The notes beneath the pieces were generated by a model, which was not told the origin of the DNA, searched no databases, and worked only from the letters and a program-made list of their open reading frames with translations. From positions 55,001-119,000 of the forward strand of contig JAOTOM010003976.1 in assembly GCA_034440615.1 (NCBI GenBank): 64,000 nucleotides of DNA, written 5' to 3'. Below, piece after piece: positions 37,181-48,350 of this stretch; position 1 is the first letter of the stretch, and every line of letters begins with the position of its first letter. The stretch comes from Ashinkailepas kermadecensis (lineage: Eukaryota; Arthropoda; Thecostraca; Neolepadidae). The position numbers were made by a program, and so were the translations under genes.

Positions 37181-37924
37181 AACAAAATATTGGAATTGTT
37201 TCCGATACATATTTGACGTATCAACTGTTTTATAATAGCAGCAGAAATGCGCTTAAAAATACAAAGCGTACTCCAAAAGAATCAGCGGGGCAAGTCGCAT
37301 CATGTCCGCTCGGGCTTTCCGCCGTGTTTTCGCAAGGGCCATCAAGTCCTTACTCCGACCATCATTATCGCCAAGATCTGATGCCGCCAAGAGATACAAG
37401 ATGATGTAATAATTGCGATCAGTCTTGACAGCAAAAACAACCAGATTCGAACCCAAAAAGCAGCTAACCATGTGTTAATTAGAATTGACGTCAGGTAAAC
37501 CCATAACTGAGCCAAAAAATGTCCTCTAAATAAGTATTTTGTAATCCGTATTGCTTTAACTCCATTAAATTAACTTTGGCACCTTAAGTCCAATACCATT
37601 CTGACATCAGGACACCAGGCTTTGTCGATATAAGACAATACATATGTCCCGCTGTTACGAAACCTCCTGTGAGTTTTTTCACGTTGTCTAGAAGCATAGT
37701 TGCAATTTTCTTAATTCTGATCGATTCTACGGCAACGGAACAGTTACAAAAATACGTCTGATATCTTAATGCATCGAAAACCGAGGACTTCGGAAGAATT
37801 AATAGGTAGTGGAAAACCACAACATCACGAAAATCCCCTCCCCATAAAAGAGACTTCGAGCTGGGGTGCTGCACTTTGCTATATAACAAGGCCAGGTGCG
37901 CTGCATCAGGTTCATTGGGTGATG
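37181..37924. other. unassigned spacer between two arrays
   Basis: No recognised feature. Confidence 0.4.
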
Positions 37925-39079
37925 GGTGATGTCGACCAGCTGCTGTCTGCGACTCGTGGTGATGTCAACCAGCTGCTGTCTGTGACTCGTGGTGGTGCCG
38001 ACCAGCTGCTGTCTGTGACTCGTGGTGATGTCAACCAGCTGCTGTCTGCGACTCGTGGTGGTGCCGACCAGCTGCTGTCTGTGACTCGTGGTGATGTCGA
38101 CCAGCTGCTGTCTGTGACTCGTGGTGGTGCCGACCAGCTGCTGTCTGTGACTCGTGGTGGTGCCGACCAGCTGCTGTCTGCGACTCGTGGTGATGTCAAC
38201 CAGCTGCTGTCTGCGACTCGTGGTGATGTCAACCAGCTGCTGTCTGTGACTCGTGGTGGTGCCGACCAGCTGCTGTCTGTGACTCGTGGTGATGTCAACC
38301 AGCTGCTGTCTGCGACTCGTGGTGGTGCCGACCAGCTGCTGTCTGTGACTCGTGGTGATGTCGACCAGCTGCTGTCTGTGACTCGTGGTGATGTCAACCA
38401 GCTGCTGTCTGCGACTCGTGGTGGTGCCGACCAGCTGCTGTCTGTGACTCGTGGTGATGTCGACCAGCTGCTGTCTGTGACTCGTGGTGGTGCCGACCAG
38501 CTGCTGTCTGTGACTCGTGGTGGTGCCGACCAGCTGCTGTCTGCGACTCGTGGTGATGTCAACCAGCTGCTGTCTGCGACTCGTGGTGATGTCAACCAGC
38601 TGCTGTCTGTGACTCGTGGTGGTGCCGACCAGCTGCTGTCTGTGACTCGTGGTGATGTCAACCAGCTGCTGTCTGTGACTCGTGGTGGTGCCGACCAGCT
38701 GCTGTCTGTGACTCGTGGTGATGTCAACCAGCTGCTGTCTGTGACTCGTGGTGATGTCAACCAGCTGCTGTCTGCGACTCGTGGTGATGTCAACCAGCTG
38801 CTGTCTGTGACTCGTGGTGATGTCAACCAGCTGCTGTCTGCGACTCGTGGTGATGTCAACCAGCTGCTGTCTGTGACTCGTGGTGGTGCCGACCAGCTGC
38901 TGTCTGTGACTCGTGGTGATGTCAACCAGCTGCTGTCTGTGACTCGTGGTGATGTCAACCAGCTGCTGTCTGTGACTCGTGGTGATGTCAACCAGCTGCT
39001 GTCTGTGACTCGTGGTGGTGCCGACCAGCTGCTGTCTGCGACTCGTGGTGATGTCAACCAGCTGCTGTCTGTGACTCGT
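37925..39079. repeat. 33-bp minisatellite (35 units)
   Basis: All 35 units are exactly 33 bp. Each is GGTGATGTCAACCAGCTGCT then GTCTGTGACTCGT, or carries the variants GGTGCCGAC, GATGTCGAC and GCGACTCGT. Point variants only, no length change. All six frames are open. The eleven-residue repeat on the plus strand and that on the minus strand are both artefacts. Confidence 0.97.
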
Positions 39080-39164
39080 GTCTCCACATCCAGCCCCCAC
39101 AGCCACTGCGCGGGTCAAAAGGTTCATTCTGAACCAGTGTGTACCCGGCCAGCTCAGATTTAGC

Positions 39165-39292
39165 GACAACCTAGCTAGATCAGTGACAACCAAGTTAGAT
39201 CAGCAACAACCCAGCTAGACCAGTGACAATCCGGCAAGATCAGTGGCAACCCAGCTAGATCAATGACAACCCGGCTAGATCAGTGATGGATC
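39165..39292. repeat. 20-bp minisatellite (6 units)
   Basis: The unit is AGATCAGTGACAACCCAGCT with variants, starting 85 bp after the 33-bp array. Confidence 0.9.
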
Positions 39293-39984
39293 ACGAAACT
39301 TTCATTCGATGAAGTTGGCTGCTGTACATCGACGGACCATTCAGAGGCTACTGCAAACGAGCGGGTTCTCTGTGTCCATGAACATGGTCCCTGGGAGCTA
39401 CCTCAATCACGACGCTCTTGGGCTGCGAGCGAGATATATCAATCAGCCTTGAAACAAATCATTCGCCAGTGCGGCCGCCGCCCGAGATAAGCTTCGTCAG
39501 TCCCAGATGTCCGAGGACACAGCGAAGGACAATGGAATTAAAACTGACTGCATTGCCGCGTGATAACGTTGTGGCTCAACAGGTGATGAGGTAAAAAATC
39601 AGAAGGATGCAATGGCGATGGACAGATTTGGTACTTACTGGGCTAACTCCCTAATTAACAGCCGAATGCCACATGGAACAGTCCAACTAAGTGAAGCTCA
39701 CTTTCTTCCCTGTACACGGTCCATGGGGAATGGCGGAGCTGATGAATTTGGCGTGTATTTTCCTCTGCTACACGGGTGTGTGCAGCTAGTTTCGCGCGAC
39801 TGGTGCCCCGCTGCAGAGAGCAAGCGCTCGCACGTAGCGTTCAGGGAGTGCTCGGACTTCCCGTCCAAATGGAGGTCGTGCTTGCAGGCGGTGCAACACT
39901 CGAGTACGATTGACAACACAAATACATCATGTTCACCCGGACCGCCGGCTGTTGGCATACGTTCATGTTCAGCCTAGCCTACAC
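39293..39984. other. unassigned part of Mef2 intron 1
   Basis: Frames on both strands near 39700-39960 are open and Cys-containing, but no family or consistent splice pair is recognised. Confidence 0.35.
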
Positions 39985-40160
39985 CGTCTTAGATAACGCC
40001 AGCTGTTGGTTGTTGGACAGCGCCGGCTGGTGGCCTATGCTCAGCCTAACCTACAGCGTTTTAGTGCCGGCTGTTGGCCTATATTCAGCCTAACCTATAG
40101 CGTTTTAGCGCCAGCGGTTGGCCTATGTTCATGCTCAGCCTAATCTACAGCGTTTTGCAA
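39985..40160. repeat. about 45-bp repeat (3-4 units)
   Basis: Units contain GCCGGCTGTTGGCCTAT, CAGCCTAACCTACAGCGTTT and a TAG. Unit length varies by insertion. Confidence 0.85.
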
Positions 40161-40531
40161 ACCTCATATCGGATTTGGCAAACTTCATGCAAGTTGAGGT
40201 ACTAATGTAAGTTTGTATATGATACATTGGAGTAAAAAGGGCTCACGGAAATAAAAATAATCGTATAGAATTAAATGACGCAATGCCTTTAGCTTCGACA
40301 GTTGACCTCGAAATTCGTGAAGTGCAAGTGGTGTAAATTACAGGAATAAATTACGGTACAAATAAAACACTACGAGCGAGTGCAAAGCCCAAGCCAGTCT
40401 TTTGTCGTGCATATGCGAAACAGGTTGACGGAAGTGTTCCGACAGTCGTGCTTTTCAAACCGTTGTATTTATTTTGCTTTACTTTTGTTTTGCCTTATAA
40501 TGAAATGAAAGAGGGCAATACAGCGTTGCAC

Positions 40532-40688
40532 ATGTATCGTGACATACGTGTGTAATTGACATGTATCGTGACATACGTGTGTAATTGACATGTATCGTGA
40601 CATACGTGTGTAATTGACATGTATCGTGACATACGTGTGTAATTGACATGTATCGTGACATACGTGTGTAATTGACATGTATCGTGGC
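40532..40688. repeat. 29-bp minisatellite (about 5.5 units)
   Basis: Units contain TTGACATGTATCGTGACATA then CGTGTGTAA and are identical apart from the last one. Confidence 0.95.
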
Positions 40689-42691
40689 ATAAATAGCGTC
40701 GCATTGCTAGAATGCAGGTTTGCATGTATTCATCACGAGCTTGATGAAACCTTCCATATAACTTTACACAGGGCCTTTGTTTCGCATCTTTAGCACAACT
40801 GTGAACAAAACAACGCTTGTTGACAACGCTTGTTGGGTAACTACCCTCTCCCCTCCTCCATTGGAAAAAAAATAAGACGGTGGTCTCCGAATGAGTTGAG
40901 TAAACCCTGTGTGGTCATGCATAGGACTATATGATAAGAATTTACTTTTCTAGCGCGTAATTTGACTGAAAAACATGCCTCTCGTGCAGAAGGCCCATAC
41001 AAATAGGAGTGACCTCGCATGACCACATTTAAATCTGACATGACATACCACATTTCACCCTGACATGACTTGACCACATGGATGTGGCATTTTACAGTGG
41101 CGATTTCTAACCCTGTTAGACGTTCAAGCACGCGTGCGAACCGTTTGTAAACACATTTACAGAGCTAACTGCGTATGTTACAGAAATATTTTAACTATTT
41201 TTACTTCACCTGACTATTGACGTTATTGCTAGCGGTGAACTAAATTAAATTCAAGCGATTAATTGTGTTGCTATTATTGCACTTGAGGACGACTAAGCTA
41301 AAAAGCCTCGTCCTGCCCTACGTGACTCGTGTATGTGAAAATAAGCCAGTGACGGCCGAGCTAAAATGGACGATGTCTTCCAGCGTCAGGTTAGAGCAAA
41401 CCCGCAATGTACGTAGTTTCTCAGAGGCGGCAATGGCCAGAGAATGAGAGCAGAAGTCCATGAAGCATTGCAAATGCCGGATTATTCACATCACAATGCA
41501 ATGAAAAGCGTGAGGTTCCCGGTCACTCGCGTGCATCCCTGGAGAAGTAGGAAATACGATCTGCCGATCCACAGCACCGTTTCCTGTTCTCTGCAGACAT
41601 GCAAGTTTCACATATCATGCATATATGTATGTACATGCAGGTGTGGCAAATTCTAGCACTGGGTTTTCCGTTTCGTGGAACAGCCATCGTAGATCGTCAT
41701 CTTTAGAAACAACAAGCCACGCATTCATTACTATGGTAATAATATATAATGTGGTCTACTGGCTTGCGAGTTATCTTCCACGTTTGAAATTGCATTACAT
41801 TAATTATGAAGTAGTTAACTAGTCACGAGCGAGAACTAGTCACGAGCGAGCACTAGTCACGAGCGAGAACTAGTTGCAAGCGAAAGCTCGAACGAGAACA
41901 CAAGCGAGAAGTCTGAAGTAAAGTGCTCCTTTCATTTTTATTTTCACCATTTATTATCCAAATGATCTCGATGACGTGTTCTTCGTCTTTGTTCTAAGAT
42001 GCTTCTGGGACACATCCGCCCACGGGCAAAATCTCAACAGCTCTTCAGGTTGCAATGCAACATTTCACATTATAATTTTTCACTCAGCTAGACCTGCAAT
42101 TTTCATTTTGAAATTTACCAACTTTGATCACAATAATGTCCCTAAAGACTCTATCCCTTTAGACTCCATCATTGTCTAAAGAACGGCCTTTGCGGCGACA
42201 TTACCGAGAGGCGTCATTTCACCAGAGAGCTTGCGCCGCGTCCGGCACTTCCAGTCTGTCGCGGCCGGCGACAGAGGTAACGTGCCTGACTTGTGCTCCC
42301 AGCTATCCAGATCGGTCCCAGGGAGGGGAACGAATCGAGATTATGTACGTCCTCAGTAATGCAATTTGGTGGACGTATGGCAAGCGCGTGACCGTTGCAA
42401 ACACTCCAGGCAATGCGCCTATGGCCGACATGCACGGTATTTCGATTATACTGCCGTTTTAACAATTGCCCTGGCTTGTCCAGTCCTGCTATAGGCGCCT
42501 TATGCCGGTTACACGAGGGTGAAGCCCGATCGAGCCTACTTCAGTGCATATGGTACAGAGGTATGGTGCATGTGGTACAGAGGTTCATCACACCAATCCG
42601 GTCAGACGCCACGCTTTTGACACCTTAATCACTGTATTGCTGGAGCGCTTTGGGTCCTGATTACTTTACTCAGAGTCAGAGCTAGACCTGC
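40689..42691. other. mostly unassigned; 17-bp repeat at 41819-41900
   Basis: GTCACGAGCGAGAACTA recurs four times with decay at 41819-41900. The rest has no recognised feature. Confidence 0.5.
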
Positions 42692-42878
42692 TCTTGTGAT
42701 TTGGTTGGTTATTGGTTTGTACGACACGTCGACCGTTGAGTCATGTAGCGTCGCCAATCTCTCACGCCGATTGGTCGCGGGCGAAGAGTAGCGACAGGTG
42801 AGACTCGAACACACAACCTTTCGATTGTGAGACGAGCATCTTACCCCTAGACCACTCGTCCCCTCTCTTGTGATTTGG
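42692..42878 (-). mobile_element. tRNA-derived SINE, second copy, with 14-bp target-site duplication
   Basis: The body 42706-42863 is nearly the same as the copy at 9329-9487. The flanking direct repeat CTCTTGTGATTTGG occurs at 42692-42705 and 42865-42878. The B box reads GGTTGTGTGTTCGAGTCTC in context, slightly changed. It inserted into Mef2 intron 1, about 500 bp past the exon 1 donor, in gene orientation. Confidence 0.9.
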
Positions 42879-43378
42879 ATTCCTAACAATTATTATCCCA
42901 CTTTCCTTCGTGAAGTTTTCTTAACCTTTGTTCAAAGGAACAGCTCGTTATGGTACTTCCGGTCCCGGGAAACTTTCTGCCGTGCTTCACGTTGTTAGAC
43001 AACATTTTAAGTGGTAATTGTATTACTAAAATCAGATCTGCTCTTTTGATTTCAGATTTCCCCGACTAAATCACAATATTTATCCTGGAACACTCCATAT
43101 ATATTCACAGAAAGGGGTTCGCGGCTGTGGTTCCTCGCGTGAGTAGCTGTTGTTCATTATATGGCATTGCAATAGGGCAATGTATGGTAAGCGGCTTGCC
43201 ATACACCTCGAACCGCAGCCGGTACCTCCTATCCGCCCAGGATGGCAAGTGGCTAGTGCTTGGTTTGTATTTCAGGCTACAATTTAGGCGCCTTGCGCTG
43301 GAAAAAAAGAAGTGTCCTCTTGCAAACTGTGCCGAGGAGCTTCACCAATCTTGCACATGTTCCTCAAATGTCACCTAC

Positions 43379-43432
43379 CTGACGATTTCGTTCGTCTGTG
43401 ATGCGCGAGATCTGAATTTTTCGTCGTCCCAT
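43379..43432 (-). CDS. Mef2: Mef2 coding exon 1 (start of MADS box)
   Basis: This exon encodes the first 18 residues, MGRRKIQISRITDERNRQ, of a MEF2 transcription factor. MEF2 proteins are nuclear and bind A/T-rich sites as dimers to control muscle, neural and other differentiation genes. The sequence is the invariant MADS-box N-terminus of the family, with Arg at position 4 where many members have Lys. The ATG has G at -3 and G at +4, a strong initiation context. The exon ends in CAG followed by the donor GTAGGT at 43373-43378. The break after Arg-Gln, in phase 0, is the conserved MEF2 exon junction, and exon 2 at 32495 continues it exactly. The exon was found by reading conserved residues, because it is too short to stand out as an ORF. 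Identification is close to certain; assignment to a MEF2 subtype is not possible. Confidence 0.96.
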
Positions 43433-43508
43433 GGCTGCCAGCCGGTGATTTTGAAGTAGCTACAGCCGAGTTCCGAGCCAGGGTGACCCAGGCCCAGGCA
43501 GGTTCCAG
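43433..43508 (-). other. Mef2: probable 5' UTR part of Mef2 exon 1
   Basis: On the gene strand, the bases just before the ATG run back to a possible acceptor (gattacag) whose CAG lies at 43509-43511. If it is used, this exon is 130 bp with 76 nt of 5' UTR, and one or more noncoding exons lie at higher coordinates. The polypyrimidine tract is weak. The transcript could instead start nearby. No TATA box or initiator was identified. Confidence 0.4.
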
Positions 43509-43511
43509 CTG

Positions 43512-44524
43512 TAATCACACACCAACGTCCGGCGTGAGTTGCGACAGAACAAATCCGTAGCGAACACCAGAATAGCGCAGCCTCGCAGCGAAACAAAACA
43601 AGAAAGCGTCCACATCAGTACCGAGCGGTGCATAGGCTTGAGGGTAGAACAGCAATCCGTGATTCCTACTCAGTATATACATTGATACATACTTAGTAAC
43701 AGGATGCTGGTCTGGATATTCATATTGCTGGCCCAGCGGCACGCACACATCTTTGAGTTCATGCCCGCCCTGGTGGTCCGCCCAGTGGCAGTTCCATCAG
43801 GTGCCTTGCCAGAGCCCCCGACGCTCGTGCCTACTCGTTGATTGTTACCCATCCAGTATCATGCCAACATGACATGTAGGAGCACGTATATGGAGCTGTT
43901 GTGCAGTATTGAACAGCTTTCAGACTGGTGCATATCGTCTCCTGATCACTGCCGTCAATGTGGTACAAGTCATTAGCGTCAAATTGTCTAGTGGATATAT
44001 GTGTTAGCCGATTTTTGGCAGATTCTGCTTCTTGTGTTGTAGTTGTGGCCAATCATAAGCGATCTGAACGCCAAACAGAACATTGGCTGTGAAGAAGTAA
44101 AATATCGTGCTGGGAATGGGTGTTTATTTGCAATAAGAAATGGACTTGACAATACGATACCTTCTCTAGATCAGCTGAAATCACAGTCATACATTGGCGG
44201 TGAGCACACATTAACTACTAGCGAGAGCGAAGCTGGAGCCAGTCTGCGCCCGTGCATATATGGTAAAAAGATTATCTGAGGAACTGAACCTGGCCCGACC
44301 GTCACGCTTTTGAACCGTTCGTGACTGTTCGCTGTGATGACGATTAACTCCTAATTCCCTCACACAGAGCTAGATCTGCCTTTTGATTTCTATGTTTGAG
44401 AGCTACCATCGCAAAATCTTAGTTGAATTATGAACATTTTGTGTTTAAATAAAGTTGTATTTGCGGAAATTGGTTAAAGGCAGTCCAGCTTAGGGCCCGC
44501 GAGCCACCACCATTTGCCGCCTGT
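43512..44524. other. region upstream of Mef2 exon 1, unassigned
   Basis: If exon 1 is the first exon, the promoter would lie here. No TATA box or CpG cluster stands out. Confidence 0.3.
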
Positions 44525-44722
44525 GGCATCACATCAGGAGGCCACGTGGCCTGCGCACCCCGTAGCCGGGCGGTGTCACAGTTGCCGGCTGTGACATCAG
44601 GAGACCACGTGGCCTGCGCACGCAGTATCCGGGCGGTGTCACAGTTGCCGGCTGTGACATCAAGAGACCACGTGGCCTGCGCACGCAGTATCCGGGCGGT
44701 GTCACAGTTGCCAGCTGTTCGT
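44525..44722. repeat. 63-bp repeat (about 3 units)
   Basis: Units contain GACATCAGGAGACCACGTGG, CCTGCGCACGCAGTATCCGG and GCGGTGTCACAGTTGCCGGC. Each unit has one CACGTG E-box. Confidence 0.93.
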
Positions 44723-44858
44723 TGGCAGTGGCCGGGTGTTATGCAGCACAGACTGAGCGAGATGGCTGTCTGACGCAAGAGTTGTGACACAGCCTATGCT
44801 AGTCCGCCAAGCAATGCATAGAGTATTAGGCATGAGGTCAATAGCAATGTGGTAGTGT

Positions 44859-45160
44859 AAATGATAAGCCAGCAAGAGAGAACCTTTCGAGCAGTTTGTG
44901 AAGGATTACTTGGGGAGCTACCAGTCGAACAGGATAAGAGTGACTGCTATCAATATAGCTGCAAACAAAAGAGATTTGCTCCTCTATTACAATTTTACAC
45001 TCAATCAGTAAATGATAAGCCAGCAAGAGAGAACCTTTCGAGCAGTTTGTGAAGGATTACTTGGGGAGCTACCAGTCGAACAGGATAAGAGTGACTGCTA
45101 TCAATATAGCTGCAAACAAAAAGAGATTTGCTCCTCCTATTACAATTTTACACTCAATCA
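44859..45160. repeat. 151-bp recent tandem duplication
   Basis: The two copies, starting AATGATAAGCCAGCAAGAGA at 44859 and 45010, differ by only a few single-base insertions. Confidence 0.95.
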
Positions 45161-46261
45161 TTGTACACACACCGGACCTTCGGCACCTCCGAAATGATTT
45201 CAATTTCTCAATTTTCTGATACCGTACGGAAAGCCACGTCGAATGATACCCATTTGATACGAATTGAAGCCATAGAGAGGAAACGCGTGGTCTTCCAAGA
45301 ATTCAGTTTAATGTTTGACCTTGAGTTTGACTTAACATGTCCCGGTTTTAAATGTTACCCGAGGGTTGACCACGGGTTATCGCTGGATGCCAAATTTGGG
45401 TAGCTTTGAGAGAAAACGAAGAAACGAGAGGCGACCAAAGAAATGAGTTCGACCTTACCTTGAAAATTAATTTGCTTTCTGAACAGTCTGTTAGAATACC
45501 TCACGGTACGTCGAACGACACTCACTTTTTGGAAATTAAAGCCATATCGACGAAGTACGAGGACTTCGAAAAAAATGTCCTCAATAATGCAAATTGTATA
45601 ATGTTTAGTATAATGTATACTCAATAATGTTTAGTAAATGTATTTCATCCGAAATCACTTCAACTCTACATACATGCTTGAAGGCGCGTGAATGTCTAAA
45701 GACTCATAGCAATGCGCCTATGTCTGATATTCGATGCAAGGCGATTCGACTACTGCGTTTCTCAAGGCTTGTCCGCTCCTCCATGACCACTTCTTGCTCC
45801 TAATACTGGTCTATGTAAGGTTAAAGATGTCTAGAATGACAGGTAGAAACTATAAACAGAAAGACCGGGTGTTTTTCAATGTCACGGCAGCGTGCCAGCA
45901 CATCCACCCCATTGTGCTGCCTCTGGCGCTTGATCCCATGGAGGCAGTGGCAAGAGTAAAATGTATGATCCCGTTGACCAATTTCCGTATCTGCCTTGCC
46001 CTTCCGAGTTCATTTTCTCCAGGCTGATGAAGGATGAATTTCAACACGAAAATTACACTGAAAATCAGCTTCACGTAGGGATGAATGGGTTCTGAAGAAC
46101 AAAGCATCTGTCAAATATGTCCCTGCGTGGTGTTCAAGCTTTCTTTTTGCTTAACAAAATAGCTGCCCATGCTTTAACGCTCCTCCTCTGCCAACCAATC
46201 ATCTAGATGCGATCCTGAACACGAACGTGATCAACTATGAACCGTATCCCGATCTTTCTCT
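45161..46261. other. unassigned
   Basis: No gene or repeat recognised. Confidence 0.4.
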
Positions 46262-46488
46262 GCATTGCAACCAACCCGAATATCGAGGGGCACTGGGGGC
46301 ATGTGCCCAGGAAAATGCGCCCCCCCCGTGAAAAGGTGACGCCACTCCAACAGGGAAAGGCGCTCCGTCAGAAAGGCTCGAGTGCAACCACACCCTGCTC
46401 AACGTATTTGGTTTTGTGCCGAGGCACCCTTCAGAGGAAATATATCCCTCCCATGAAAATTCCTGGACCCGCCCCTGCCTGGGCATAG
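46262..46488 (-). repeat. dispersed GC-rich element C, copy 1
   Basis: On the minus strand it begins CAGGGGCGGGTCCAGGAATT. The same start occurs at 46913 and 62890. It has G/C-rich GGGGCGCC-type blocks and no coding capacity, and resembles a non-autonomous DNA element. Confidence 0.65.
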
Positions 46489-46912
46489 TCATTAGTGAAG
46501 ACCAAGGACGCAGACAGTGAAAGGTTACGAGAAGCTGGCAATCTTCCAACTCCTGCTTGAGGAGCGCGACCGAAGCTGTGTCGAACACGGGACACCATCT
46601 CCAGCAGTACAGGCTCCGTTCCTCAGCTCGCCCCGTGTCCAGCCGCCAGTGCACGTGGTGCTCGGCTATGTGCATGGTATTCACGGATGTTCGGGGTGTC
46701 ATTCACGCTCATTGACCTTGAGGAGCGCGTGAGACCCATTGACCTTGAGGAGCGGCATTATCGCCCATTGACCCTGAACGTAAGCCGAGAATTGCACCCT
46801 GCATAGCGCAAGAACTCCCGGGCCATGGCACGGCGGCTGTGTAGCCGTTAGGGGCGAGAGAAGCTGAAGAGGATATGGATGATGCACACCCTTATTTATA
46901 GCGTGGTGTCAG

Positions 46913-47187
46913 GGGCGAATCCAGAAATTGTCATGAGGGGCACTTGTCCGGAGTGCGCCAATTCTTCGGAGGGGCGCCACTGAGAAAGTGCTTTCGGCTG
47001 AAAATCCGTTGAGCGAGGTGGGGGATGCATTCGAACACATTGTAGGGACGCCTTTTCCTTACAAGGGGACGCCTACTCCCCTCTGGAGGGGAGGGGCACT
47101 CCAGCCTCCTCGGCGGGGCGCCTTTTCTCAACTGGAGGGTAGTCATCTTCCGCGTGGGGTGCACATGCCTCCAGTGGCCCCTGGTAT
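46913..47187 (+). repeat. dispersed GC-rich element C, copy 2
   Basis: It begins AGGGGCGAATCCAGAAATTG and has GGGGCACTTGTCCGGAGTG, a TTTCGGCTGAAAATCCGTTG segment and GGGGACGCC blocks shared with the copy at 62890. Confidence 0.7.
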
Positions 47188-47796
47188 TCGCTTTTGGGTG
47201 GTTCAATCCCAATTAAATATTGCAAGAACTTGCTTAGCATGGTATGCTTCCAAATGCTGATGTGCCATTCGAAGTTAGCCACTATGTAGATCGCATAATA
47301 GTTTATTACAGGAAGTTGGCAGCACTGATTTGGCGACGTCGGGCTTCAGTGGAAACATTGTGTCAAAAGCACTTAATTGTCAAACCAAGATATCTGGTTT
47401 GGCCTTGTGTGAAGGAAGAAAGGGTCCAACGTTCAAACAAACAAACGACGGTTTTTATGATTTCAAAAGTGCAACGGTCTGGCCAGGCTGAATCACGCAG
47501 GCACACTTGAGTTTTGTATCATATGCACGGGAGTGGACTCGCTCGTAATTAAAGGCTAGAACCTGTTCCAGTCATGGATGATTTTCGGAACATATTCGAA
47601 GGCGTATTTCAGACCCGAAATTATCGTTTGACAGCAATGGAATGTACGTGTGGAGTCTCAGACATCAATAAATCACGTCTCTGGTTGTATTTATCGATAG
47701 TTCACTTGGTATCGATACTGATGCCCTCGATGATTCAACACTAGAACGGACAGGATATACAGCTGTACATGGTGATCTGCTGACGACGAGGGAGAT
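47188..47796. other. unassigned spacer before the foldback
   Basis: No recognised feature. Confidence 0.4.
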
Positions 47797-48350
47797 GTAT
47801 CATAACCTCCACAGCTCATAACCTCCACAGCTCATAACCTCCACAAATTCAACATACCCGATGCGCTCGTAACCTCCACAGGTTATAACCTCCACAGCTC
47901 ACAACCTCCACAACTACGAAGCGCTCATAACCTCCACAGCTCACAACCTCCACAAGTCCGCAGCGCTCGTAACCTCCACAGCTCATAACCTCCACAGCTC
48001 GTAACCTCCACAACTGCGAAGCGCTCATAACCTCCACAGCTCACAACCTCCACAAGTCCGCAGCGCTCGTAACCTCCACAGCTCATAACCTCCACAACTG
48101 CGAAGCGCTCATAACCTCCACAGCTCGCAACCTCCACAGATTCAAGAACTCCATAATTTTTTAGAAGCATCACTTCAGATAGCTATCGATAGGTAGCAGC
48201 ACGGTCTAGGTATTACAATCATGAGATTGAATGCTGAACCATAGGTAACAATATTTCTCGCCAGATGGCAGGATGATACTATTGAATAGAGCTCGGAAGC
48301 CCGCGCATCGACGCGTGGGAGAGTATTGCGTGGCGCAGTGGCGGATGATC
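47797..48350 (+). repeat. left arm of the large foldback structure
   Basis: Its outer part is a CATAACCTCCACAGCT minisatellite at 47799-48140. The inner part is single-copy sequence with TAGCTATCGATAGGTAGCAG and AATATTTCTCGCCAGATGGC. The whole arm is an inverted copy of 53729-54340. Confidence 0.9.

Larger units (their letters stand above)
32496..43378 (-). other. Mef2: Mef2 intron 1 (10.9 kb), rich in minisatellites
   Basis: This intron starts with GTAGGT and ends in CAG. It contains arrays with units of 30, 64, 19, about 20, 45, 33, 20, about 45, 29 and 17 bp, plus a tRNA-derived SINE at 42706-42863. The 30-bp array starts 20 nt upstream of the acceptor AG. Confidence 0.9.

Noticed and set aside
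36254..37235. Ala-rich 300-codon frames
   Set aside because: Produced by the 45-bp array, open in three frames on two strands and lying within an intron.
37769..39193. 464-codon frames on both strands with eleven-residue repeats
   Set aside because: Produced by the 33-bp array in Mef2 intron 1; equally open on both strands.
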